In this document: one piece after another, positions 26,266 through 33,497 of the stretch
Numbering within the stretch: position 1 is the stretch's first letter
How the letters are laid out: every line of letters begins with the position of its first letter
Assembly (NCBI RefSeq): GCF_018531495.1
Contig: NZ_JAHDTI010000003.1
Span: 1-64,000, forward strand
Direction of reading: 5' to 3'
DNA: 64,000 bases
Source of the DNA: Nonomuraea sediminis
Lineage (GTDB): Bacteria > Actinomycetota > Actinomycetes > Streptosporangiales > Streptosporangiaceae
Translations under genes and position numbers: made by a program
Notes under the pieces: model-generated
The model's input: only the letters and a program-made list of their open reading frames with translations
Database searches by the model: none
Told to the model about the DNA's origin: nothing

Positions 26266-27894
26266 ATGAGCGAGGTTTCGAGGCGAGGGTTATTGGGCGG
26301 GGTGGCGGCCACCGCGGGCGCCGCGGCGATCCAGTCCGCGGTGCAGGCGGCCGTGAACTCGGGCCCGGCCGCGGCCGAGACGGCCGCCTGCCCCACGACC
26401 GGTCCCGTGACCGTCTACCCCGCCGATCCCCGCTACCAGGAGCTGACCGTCGGATACAACCAGCGCTGGGTGGGCGCGCCCGACTACGTGCGGCTGGTGA
26501 GCTCCACCGACCAGGTGGTGCGGGCCGTCCAGGAGGCGGTGACCGCCGGTAAGCGGATCTCGGTGGTGTCCGGCGGCCACTGCCTGGCGCCGTTCGTGTT
26601 CAACCCCGACGTCAAGGTCGTCATCGACCTGTCGGGGCTGAACAACGTCTACTTCGACCCGCTGCGCAACGCCTACGCCGTCGAGGGCGGCTGCCGCCTG
26701 TCGGCCGCCTACGACGCGCTGTACAAGAAGTGGGGCGTGACGATCCCCGGCGGGATGTGCCCCACGGTCGGCATCGGCGGGCACGCCACCGGCGGCGGCT
26801 ACGGCTTCCTGTCGCGGCAGCTCGGCGCCGTGATCGACCACCTGGACGCGGTCGAGGTCGTCGTGGTCGACCGCACGGGCACCGCGCGCGCCGTCGTCGC
26901 GAGCCGCGACCCGGCCGACCCGAACCACGAGCTGTGGTGGGCGTGCGCGGGCGGAGGCGGGGGCAACTTCGGCATCGTCACCAGGTTCTGGTTCCGTACG
27001 GCGGGCCTCGGCGGCAAGCAGCTGGTCAGCCCGCCCAAGGACGTGCTGCTCAGCGCCGTCGGCATCCCGTGGAGCGCGCTGGACAGGACCAAGTTCACCG
27101 CCCTGGTGGCCAACTGGGGGTCCTGGTACGAGCAGCACGCCGCGCCCGCGGACCCGGCCAGGGCGCTGTCGGGCGTCGCCTCGCTGGCGCACAGGTCGGC
27201 GCAGAACGTCTTCCTGCTCACCCAGGTCGACGCCACCGCCTCAGGCGCGCAGCAACTGCTGTCGGGCTACCTGGGCGCGCTCACCGAAGGTCTCGGCGTG
27301 GACGCGATCGTGGCCGCGCAGCCGGCGGTCAAGCTGCCGTGGCTGCACGCGGTCAAGCTGATCGCGGCCAGCATCCCCTCGTTCATCAACCCGACGCTGC
27401 GCGGCTCGTCCAAGTCGGCCTACATGCGCAAGCCGTACACGGCCGCGCAGGCGGGGGCGATGTACGACGCGCTGAACCGCACGGACTTCAGCAACCCGGC
27501 CGGCGCGGTCACGCTGGCGGGCTTCAGCGGCGGGACGATCAACGCGGTCTCCTCCACCCAGACGGCGCTGGCGCACCGGTCGTGCTCCTACTGGACGCTG
27601 TTCGAGACGCAGTGGCAGGATCCGGCGGCGGACGCGGCCAACATCGGCTGGCTGCGCGACCTGTACGGCTCGGTGTGGTCGGCGACCGGCGGCTATCCCG
27701 TGCCCGGCGACCAGGCCGACGGCTGCTACATCAACAACCCGGACCCCGACATCACCGACCCGGCGTTCAACAGGTCGGGCGTGCCCTGGTACACGCTGTA
27801 CTACAAGGACAACTACCCCAGGCTCCAGCGGGTCAAGGCGGCCTACGACCCGCGCAACGTCTTCCGTCACCAGCAGTCGATCGCGCTGCCGTGA
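26266..27894 (+). CDS. Tat-exported bicovalent FAD oxidase (BBE/VAO family)
   Basis: 542 residues. Tat signal VSRRGLLGGVAATAGAAAI. The FAD-binding (PCMH) domain has SGGHCLAPF, with the His for 8-alpha-histidyl linkage, and GMCPTVGIGGHATGGGYG, with the Cys for 6-S-cysteinyl linkage, so the flavin should be held by two covalent bonds. WWACAGGGGGNFGIVTRFWF is typical of the family and the C-terminal BBE region ends RVKAAYDPRNVFRHQQSI. Bicovalent members oxidise large substrates: oligosaccharides, aclacinomycin or berberine-type alkaloids. Being divergent from the D-arabinan genes and sharing a LacI-type site, it may oxidise sugar ends released outside the cell (inference). Terminator follows. 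Confidence 0.88.
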   Translation: MSEVSRRGLLGGVAATAGAAAIQSAVQAAVNSGPAAAETAACPTTGPVTVYPADPRYQELTVGYNQRWVGAPDYVRLVSSTDQVVRAVQEAVTAGKRISVVSGGHCLAPFVFNPDVKVVIDLSGLNNVYFDPLRNAYAVEGGCRLSAAYDALYKKWGVTIPGGMCPTVGIGGHATGGGYGFLSRQLGAVIDHLDAVEVVVVDRTGTARAVVASRDPADPNHELWWACAGGGGGNFGIVTRFWFRTAGLGGKQLVSPPKDVLLSAVGIPWSALDRTKFTALVANWGSWYEQHAAPADPARALSGVASLAHRSAQNVFLLTQVDATASGAQQLLSGYLGALTEGLGVDAIVAAQPAVKLPWLHAVKLIAASIPSFINPTLRGSSKSAYMRKPYTAAQAGAMYDALNRTDFSNPAGAVTLAGFSGGTINAVSSTQTALAHRSCSYWTLFETQWQDPAADAANIGWLRDLYGSVWSATGGYPVPGDQADGCYINNPDPDITDPAFNRSGVPWYTLYYKDNYPRLQRVKAAYDPRNVFRHQQSIALP

Positions 27895-27902
27895 CCGCAA
27901 GG

Positions 27903-27934
27903 GAAAGGGGGCCCCGGGCGGGGCCCCCTTTCTT
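27903..27934 (+). terminator. Strong hairpin terminator after the flavin oxidase
   Basis: GAAAGGGGGCCCC (27903-27915) pairs perfectly with GGGGCCCCCTTTC (27920-27932) around a GGGC loop; TT follows. It also separates the convergent hydrolase operon ending at 27948. Confidence 0.85.
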
Positions 27935-27947
27935 GTGAGCGGGGTTT

Positions 27948-28841
27948 TCAGCCGTCCATCGGGTGGCGGCGCAGGAAGCTGAGCGCCGCCTCTCCGACCG
28001 CCACCGGGTTCATGCTCTGCAGCCCGTGCGTGGCGTTGGGGATGCCGCACCGCTCGGCCTGCGGCAGCCAGTCCATGAGGAAGCGCTGCGTCTCGCGGAA
28101 GCCGGGCATCGCCGACTCGCTGTCCAGGCCCATGACCGCCAGGAGCGGCATGGTGGGCTTGGGACCGAACCTGTCGGCCTCCGACATCTTGAAGCCCCAC
28201 TGCGAGATGGCCGGGAAGTCGACGGTGAACGTCGTGTCGACGCAGGCCTCGACCCGGTCCCACACGTCAAGCGGGCCCGTCATCTCCACGGCCGGCAGGA
28301 AGCTGGGGCCGCAGACCGACTCCATGTAGCGCTGCGCGGCGCCCAGCTTGTCGCCTGTCTCGTAGACCTTCATCGCGCCCATGAAGGCGTCGATGTTGGC
28401 CTGGACCGCGTTGGGGTCCTCGCGCGGCAGGTACGGCTCGAGCAGGATCGCGCTGTGCGCCCGCTCGGGGTGAGACAGCAGGAACTGGAAGGCGATCACC
28501 CCGCCGAAGGAGAAGGCCATGATGTGCGCCTTCTCCAGGCCGAGGTGGTCGAGCAGCTCGCGGACGTGCTCGGCGCCCTCCTCGATGCTGAGGGCGTCCT
28601 TGTCCAGCGTGCTGCCGTTGTAGCCGGCCCGGTAGTAGCTGATGAGCTGGTAGCCCTCGAGCAGCGGCGGGTAGAACTTCAGCGGCGTGATCAGGCTGTC
28701 GGCGATGCTGGTGCCGTGGATGCACAGGATCGGCTCGCCCTCGCCGAGCACGGCGTACCTGAGCTCGGCGTCGCTCACCTTGGCGCGCCTGTTGTGGTCG
28801 ACGCTCCATTCGCGCCCGATGTACAAGGCGTTTCTCGTCAT
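27948..28841 (-). CDS. Alpha/beta hydrolase
   Basis: 297 residues starting TRNALYIGREWSVDH. Oxyanion-hole region ILCIHGTSIADS, nucleophile elbow MAFSFGGVIAFQ with Ser, acid in AVMGLDSES, and His in PNATHGLQSMNP. Typical of lactonase/esterase or C-C hydrolases of small molecules. ATG 28841 overlaps the stop of the Nif11-like gene (ATGA). Last gene of the eight-gene operon. The reaction is unknown. Confidence 0.85.
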   Translation of the reverse strand: MTRNALYIGREWSVDHNRRAKVSDAELRYAVLGEGEPILCIHGTSIADSLITPLKFYPPLLEGYQLISYYRAGYNGSTLDKDALSIEEGAEHVRELLDHLGLEKAHIMAFSFGGVIAFQFLLSHPERAHSAILLEPYLPREDPNAVQANIDAFMGAMKVYETGDKLGAAQRYMESVCGPSFLPAVEMTGPLDVWDRVEACVDTTFTVDFPAISQWGFKMSEADRFGPKPTMPLLAVMGLDSESAMPGFRETQRFLMDWLPQAERCGIPNATHGLQSMNPVAVGEAALSFLRRHPMDG

Positions 28842-29137
28842 GGTCTCTCCAGCAGTCCTGTCTCTTCGAGGCTGGGCACGAGGTCGAACACCAGGAACTC
28901 GAGGTAGTAGCGGCCCCACAGCAGCTGCCAGAGCGGGAACACCTCGTCGAACGGCTCGCCGCGGTGGCGGGCCAGCCGGTCCTCCATGTCCCAGACGACC
29001 GTGTTGAACTCCTCGGCGGTGAACGGGTGCCCGGCCTGGGCCGCGGCGGCGATCACCTCGTCCTTGGACCTGTCCTTGAGCTTGTCCACCAGCTCCGGCT
29101 GGGTGGCCAGAAATCGCAGGTACCCGAGCGCGCTCAT
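28838..29137 (-). CDS. Nif11-like small protein A
   Basis: 99 residues. The N-terminal half (YLRFLATQPELVDKLKD, EVIAAAAQAGHPFTAEEF) follows the Nif11 pattern: a Phe-Leu helix, then a Gly-x-x-Phe-Thr-x-x-Glu turn. The C-terminal half (PLWQLLWGRYYLEFLVFDL) is Trp/aromatic rich and matches its neighbour B. Nif11 domains occur as leader peptides of RiPPs and as stand-alone proteins; there is no Gly-Gly cleavage site or Cys/Ser/Thr core here. ATGA overlaps on both sides. Function unknown. Confidence 0.65.
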   Translation of the reverse strand: MSALGYLRFLATQPELVDKLKDRSKDEVIAAAAQAGHPFTAEEFNTVVWDMEDRLARHRGEPFDEVFPLWQLLWGRYYLEFLVFDLVPSLEETGLLERP

Positions 29138-29439
29138 GAGACCAGCTCCTCGTCGGTGAACCGGGAGGCGACGTCCTTGACCAGGTAGTCGAGGTAGCGG
29201 CTGCCCCACATCGCCTGCCACAGGGTGCTGCTGCCGTCGAAGGGCTCGTTGTCCTGCTCGGTGACGACGGCCACCTCCAGCCGCCCGATCACCCGGGCGG
29301 CCTCCTCGGCGGTGAAGTCGTAACCCTCGTTGCGGGCGTGGAAGAGCAGCCGGGGCAGGCTCATCGCGGCGTAATCGTCGAGCCGCGGCGGGCTCGAGCC
29401 GACCTCCCGCAGGAACCTCACGAACTCCGTCTCGGACAC
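29134..29439 (-). CDS. Nif11-like small protein B
   Basis: 101 residues, a diverged paralogue of protein A. ARNEGYDFTAEEAARVI is the Nif11 turn and STLWQAMWGSRYLDYLVKDV aligns with the same aromatic tail in A. Its N-terminal helix carries FVRFLREVG. It starts at ATG 29439, one base after the MetX-like gene, and overlaps gene A by four bases. The pair is probably translated together and may form a heterodimer or a chaperone for one of the operon enzymes; that is speculation. Confidence 0.62.
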   Translation of the reverse strand: MSETEFVRFLREVGSSPPRLDDYAAMSLPRLLFHARNEGYDFTAEEAARVIGRLEVAVVTEQDNEPFDGSSTLWQAMWGSRYLDYLVKDVASRFTDEELVS

Positions 29440-29440
29440 G

Positions 29441-30436
29441 CTAGCTCTCCAGGGCGTGCGTGATCACGTCGTCGATGGCCTTGACGTCGTCGGCGCTGAG
29501 CCCGAACGTGGCCAGGTGGCCGAAGACGCTGTCGATCTGGCGGAACTCGGCCCCGGGGATCATCTCGGCGAAGCGCCTGGACTCCGCGGGCGGGAAGAGG
29601 TTGTCGCCGGTGAGCGCGGCCACCGTCGTCTTGGCGGTGACGCGCCCGAGCACCGTCTCCAGCGACTCGCCCGCCGCGCCCGGCCAGGAGGCCCGCGCCT
29701 TGCGCGCCTGCACGAGCACGTCGTTGGGGTCCTGCGGGAGCCAGAAGCCCTCCCAGAACCCGGCGACGAAGGCGTCCACGCTGTCGAAACCGAGCGTGGG
29801 CCACACCTCGGCGCCCTCGTGGAAGAACGTGCGCGGCGGCGCGGTCAGCGCCGAGCCGTGGGCCACGCGCTTGAGGCCGCCGGCGACCGCTGCGGCGTCG
29901 CCGTACCGGCCGTCCTTGTACTCGGGGTCGGACTCGAGCGGCTCCTCGATCACCGTCCGCAGCCAGAGCTTGGTCCACGGCGGCGGGGTCGGCGCGCCGG
30001 CGATCGGCGCGATGCGCCGCACCGTGTCGCCGAAGCGCAGCGCCCACTCGTAGACCTGGATGGCGCCGATCGACCAGCCGAGCACCAGGTGGATCTGGTC
30101 GACGCCGAAGACCTCCGACATCAGCCGCCGCTGCGCGATCACGTCGTCGGCGATGGACACGGCGGGGAAGCCGGCGCCGCCGCTGTTGCTGGGGGCGGAG
30201 GAGGGCGCGAGCCCGAAGTGGCCGGGCAGCACGATCAGGTACTTGCGCGGGTCGAGGGCGCGGCCCTCGCCGATCCAGCCGTTGAGCACCTCGGGCGGCG
30301 CGCCGAGGAAGGTGGGGAACACCACGGCGTTGTCCCTGGCCGCGTTCAGCTCGCCGAAGCTCTGGTAGGCGAGACGGGCGGCGGGAAGCGTGGCGCCCGA
30401 GGTGAGCTGGAAGTCGCCTAGCTCGAAGAAGTTCAT
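29441..30436 (-). CDS. MetX-like alpha/beta hydrolase or acyltransferase
   Basis: 331 residues of the homoserine O-acetyltransferase (MetX) subfamily: LAYQSFGELNAARDNAVVFPTFLG at the N-terminus, nucleophile elbow VLGWSIGAIQVYEWA with Ser, GHFGLAPSSAPSN, and a C-terminal acid and His (ALTGDNLFPP, VFGHLATFG). The MetX elbow is GGSxGG in true enzymes; here it is GWSIGA, so a hydrolase or a different acyl transfer is more likely than Met synthesis. ATGA overlap with the upstream dehydrogenase gene. Confidence 0.78.
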   Translation of the reverse strand: MNFFELGDFQLTSGATLPAARLAYQSFGELNAARDNAVVFPTFLGAPPEVLNGWIGEGRALDPRKYLIVLPGHFGLAPSSAPSNSGGAGFPAVSIADDVIAQRRLMSEVFGVDQIHLVLGWSIGAIQVYEWALRFGDTVRRIAPIAGAPTPPPWTKLWLRTVIEEPLESDPEYKDGRYGDAAAVAGGLKRVAHGSALTAPPRTFFHEGAEVWPTLGFDSVDAFVAGFWEGFWLPQDPNDVLVQARKARASWPGAAGESLETVLGRVTAKTTVAALTGDNLFPPAESRRFAEMIPGAEFRQIDSVFGHLATFGLSADDVKAIDDVITHALES

Positions 30437-31557
30437 GCCTGGCTCTCCGATTCGAAACGCAGGATCGTCTTGATGTTCCGGCCGGCCCTGAAGTCCTCGG
30501 CGGCGGCCTGGATGTCGGCGAAGGGGTACTCCTTGATGAGCGGCTCCATCGACAGCCGCCCCGCGCGGATGAGCCGGGCGAGCAGCGCGATCAGCCTGTC
30601 GGGGTCGCTGTCGCCCTCGCACACGCCCAGGATCCGGCGCCCCGGCAGCAGCCGGTGCACGTCGATGGAGACCTCCACCCCGTACGGCGGTGCCCCGACG
30701 ACCGCGACGGACCCGCGCGGCGCCAGCGCCTCGATCCCGGCCCGCAGCACGTCGGGGTTGCCCACGGCCTCGACGACGTGGTCGACCCCGGCGCCACCGG
30801 TGATCTCGCGCAGCGCCGTGGCCAGGTCGCCCTGGGTGGTGTCGACGGTGTGGGTGGCGCCGAGCTTGGCGGCCAGCTCCAGCTGGGCGGGGTTGCGGCC
30901 GACGGCGATGATCTCGCTGACCGGGGTGAGCGCCGCCCCCATGATCGCGGCCAGGCCGACGGCGCCGGTGCCGATGACGGCGATCGAGGTGCCGGGCTCG
31001 GGCCGCAGCGTGTTCCAGACGGCGCCGGTGCCGGTCTGCACGCTGCAGGCCAGCGGGGCCAGCAGCTCGAAGGGCAGGTCGTCGGGGACCTTGACCACGC
31101 TGCGCTGGTCGGCGATGGAGTGGCGGGCGAAGGACGACTGGCCGAAGAACCTGCCGCCGAGCTGCTTGCCGTTCTGGCTGATCGGCGAGCTGCCGTCGGC
31201 GCGCTTGCCGCCGATGAGGTTGGTCGGGATCCACGTCGTGCAGTAGGCCGGGTGCCCGACCCGGCACGAGGGGCAGTCGCCGCAGGAGGTGAAGGTGAGG
31301 ACCACGTGGTCACCCGGCTTGACCTTGGTGACCCCGGGGCCGACCTCCTCGACGATGCCGGCGCCCTCGTGGCCGAGCACGCCGGGCAGCGGGAACGGGA
31401 TGAGGCCCGCGGCAACGGTCAGGTCGGTGTGGCAGATGCCTGCGGCCTGCATGCGGACGAGGATCTCGCCCTGGCGGGGCGAGTCGAGCTCGACGTCCTG
31501 GAGCGTGAAGGGCGCTCCCGGTGATTCGACGACCGCGGCCTGGGTGGTGGTGGTCAC
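30433..31557 (-). CDS. Zn-dependent alcohol dehydrogenase (aryl-alcohol type)
   Basis: 374 residues of the medium-chain dehydrogenase family. Catalytic Zn: AAGICHTDL and LGHEGAGIVEEVG. Structural Zn: four Cys in SCGDCPSCRVGHPAYC. NAD site: AVIGTGAVGLAAIMGA, then AVGRNPAQLELA. FFGQSSFARHSI is typical of benzyl/aryl-alcohol dehydrogenases (XylB-like) and glutathione-independent aldehyde enzymes. GTG 31557 overlaps the APCDD1-like gene stop. Second alcohol dehydrogenase of the operon. Confidence 0.9.
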   Translation of the reverse strand: MTTTTQAAVVESPGAPFTLQDVELDSPRQGEILVRMQAAGICHTDLTVAAGLIPFPLPGVLGHEGAGIVEEVGPGVTKVKPGDHVVLTFTSCGDCPSCRVGHPAYCTTWIPTNLIGGKRADGSSPISQNGKQLGGRFFGQSSFARHSIADQRSVVKVPDDLPFELLAPLACSVQTGTGAVWNTLRPEPGTSIAVIGTGAVGLAAIMGAALTPVSEIIAVGRNPAQLELAAKLGATHTVDTTQGDLATALREITGGAGVDHVVEAVGNPDVLRAGIEALAPRGSVAVVGAPPYGVEVSIDVHRLLPGRRILGVCEGDSDPDRLIALLARLIRAGRLSMEPLIKEYPFADIQAAAEDFRAGRNIKTILRFESESQA

Positions 31558-32204
31558 GGCTGGCTCCCTTCGGGGCGTGGGCTGAGTGCGTAGGTGCTGG
31601 TGATGTGGGTCCACTCGGCCGGGCCCCACTCGGCGCCGTGTCCGGCGCCGGGCCCCGAGCCGTCGAAGGGGGTGACGTAGTAGCTGAGCAGGCCGGGTGC
31701 GCGGCGGGTCCAGATCGAGCCCTGCTCGTCGTGGTGGCGCTGCCCGAAGTAGAGCCGGTCGCCGGACATGCCGAGCAGGTCGTACTCCAGCGGGCAGTCG
31801 TCCACGCCGGGCAGGTCGATCGACGGGCAGCCGCCGTGCGAGACGTCCTTCCACTCCCCCGGCGTCCAGGTGCCGGGGGCCGAGGCGATCACGTCGGCGT
31901 CGAACAGCCGCAGGCACACCTTGGTCCGGGAGAAGTTCGCGTCGCGGGCTCCCTGGGTGGCAGTGCTGGGGGCGAGCAGCTCCCAGAACCCGGTGATGAT
32001 CAGCTCGAACAGCCGCTGGGTGCAGTCCGCGTCCTTGTAGCTGTTGAAGTGGATGGCCCAGAACGGGCTGTGCAGCCAGAAATCGTCGATCCCGTAGATG
32101 CCGGGGAAGACCTCGGCGGGTTCCGGGCTGCGCCATCGGCCGTCCAGGTCCTCCAGCGTGAAGTCCGCGCTGGTCGCCGGGCCGGCTGTTCCGACACTCA
32201 TCAT
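31554..32204 (-). CDS. APCDD1-like domain protein of unknown function
   Basis: 216 residues, no signal peptide. LEDLDGRWRSPEPAEV is a lipocalin-like first strand. FNSYKDADCTQRLFEL, RTKVCLRLFDAD, CPLEYDLLGMSGDRLYFGQ and APGLLSYYVTP match, from memory, the pattern of the APCDD1 domain (a beta-barrel known mainly from an animal Wnt inhibitor). Four Cys are present. Start ATG 32204, or the ATG after it, has AAGGAG upstream. It sits between the ferritin-like gene (6-base gap) and the aryl-alcohol dehydrogenase. A ligand-binding role is possible; no reaction can be given. Confidence 0.6.
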   Translation of the reverse strand: MMSVGTAGPATSADFTLEDLDGRWRSPEPAEVFPGIYGIDDFWLHSPFWAIHFNSYKDADCTQRLFELIITGFWELLAPSTATQGARDANFSRTKVCLRLFDADVIASAPGTWTPGEWKDVSHGGCPSIDLPGVDDCPLEYDLLGMSGDRLYFGQRHHDEQGSIWTRRAPGLLSYYVTPFDGSGPGAGHGAEWGPAEWTHITSTYALSPRPEGSQP

Positions 32205-32210
32205 GACTCC

Positions 32211-33494
32211 TTACGAAAGGGGGAGCAGCGCCGGTGGCACGTGCGCCCGCAGTTGCTCGGCGAAGCGGGTTGCGACCTGCCCGGCGGCCGTGACGGCCGC
32301 GGGCGCGCCGCCGGCCCGCTCCGCCTCGGCGCACCGCTGGGCCAGGACCTGCATCCGCTCGTGCAGCAGCGCCCACGACGGCTCGCGCCACGGCACGAAG
32401 TTGCTCATCGCGTAGTACATCTCGAAGGCGAATCCGGCAGTACGGCCCGCGTGCCCGGGACCGGCCGGGAGTGTGGTCAGCGCGGTGCCCAGCGGCCTGA
32501 CCGCGGCGGCCATCAGCCCGATCGCGATCCCGACCAGCAGGCCGAGCTGCTCGGTTGTCTCGTCGGTGTGGGTGAAGAAGCGGGTCAGGGTGTGCAGCAC
32601 CAGCTCGTAGGCGACCGTCGCCAGCTCGGCCACCCGGCGCGCGACCGGGTCGGTGAGCAGCGGCCTGGGCTCGGCGAGGTCGAACGGCTGGCTGAGGTAG
32701 GCGGCCAGAGCGGGGCGGGCGGGTTCGAAGGACGGGTCACGGCGGCGTAGCTCGCCGTACTCCTCCCACATCGCCAGGAAACGGCCGTAGTGTGCCGTCC
32801 GCCAGTCGCCGCGCGAGCCCTCGCCCTGCTCGATGATCGTGTCGATCGCGGCGAGCGCAGAGTCCAGCCCGGTCACGGCGATCAGCTGGGGCCAGCGGAA
32901 CAGCTCGGGGGTGGCCTGGGCGCGCGGCGATCCGAGGAAGACGGCCCGCTCCCCCAGCCGGGAGGTCAGGTCCTTCATCCCCTCCTCGAGCCCGCGGTAG
33001 AGATGGCCGATCGTGGCGTACTCCTGGCCCCTGGGCATCAGCTCGCCGGGGTCCAGCCGCTCGCGCGGCGGGGCGCCGGGCACGAACGTGGCGGCGTCCT
33101 GCAGCTGCATGCCCTCGGGCCGCTCCAGGTACAGGAAGTGCCGCAGCGCCTGCTCGCCGAAGGGCAGCAGGTCGAGCTGGAAGCCGGCGGGGAAGTAGCC
33201 GGACAGCTGCGGGAAGTTGGGCCGGCCGAAGGTGGGCGCCGCGCCGATGGCCGCCATGAGGTTGGCGACCAGCGCCATGTGCAGCATCTCCTCCACGGCG
33301 ATGCCGTGCAGCACCTGCCGCCAGCGGCCGACGGCGTCCGCCTGCTCCTGGGTCAGGCCCTCCGCGGTGCCGTCCTTGAGGCTGAACTCGGCGAACAGGT
33401 ACTGGCACAGGATCATGTGCTCAAGCTGGGAGGCCTCGGTGAGCAGGAACCACAGGTGCTCCCTGTTCGAGACCACGATTCCGGGTTCGCCCAT
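32211..33494 (-). CDS. Ferritin-like (VioB/RebD C-terminal type) protein
   Basis: 427 residues. EASQLEHMILCQYLFAEFSL and IAVEEMLHMALVANLMAAIG give the E…ExxH pairs of a ferritin-like di-iron bundle, followed by FGRPNFPQLSGYFPAGF and YLERPEGM. This is the iminophenyl-pyruvate dimer synthase-type ferritin-like domain that forms the C-terminus of VioB/StaD, here stand-alone. C-terminal 200 residues are helical and unassigned. Such proteins may be oxidative enzymes. Three bases separate it from the upstream alcohol dehydrogenase gene. Confidence 0.78.
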   Translation of the reverse strand: MGEPGIVVSNREHLWFLLTEASQLEHMILCQYLFAEFSLKDGTAEGLTQEQADAVGRWRQVLHGIAVEEMLHMALVANLMAAIGAAPTFGRPNFPQLSGYFPAGFQLDLLPFGEQALRHFLYLERPEGMQLQDAATFVPGAPPRERLDPGELMPRGQEYATIGHLYRGLEEGMKDLTSRLGERAVFLGSPRAQATPELFRWPQLIAVTGLDSALAAIDTIIEQGEGSRGDWRTAHYGRFLAMWEEYGELRRRDPSFEPARPALAAYLSQPFDLAEPRPLLTDPVARRVAELATVAYELVLHTLTRFFTHTDETTEQLGLLVGIAIGLMAAAVRPLGTALTTLPAGPGHAGRTAGFAFEMYYAMSNFVPWREPSWALLHERMQVLAQRCAEAERAGGAPAAVTAAGQVATRFAEQLRAHVPPALLPLS

Positions 33495-33497
33495 GGG

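Noticed and set aside
29441..30436. MetX-like protein as the methionine pathway homoserine acetyltransferase
   Set aside because: The nucleophile elbow is GWSIGA, not the usual GGSxGG, and no methionine genes adjoin, so no gene symbol was given.
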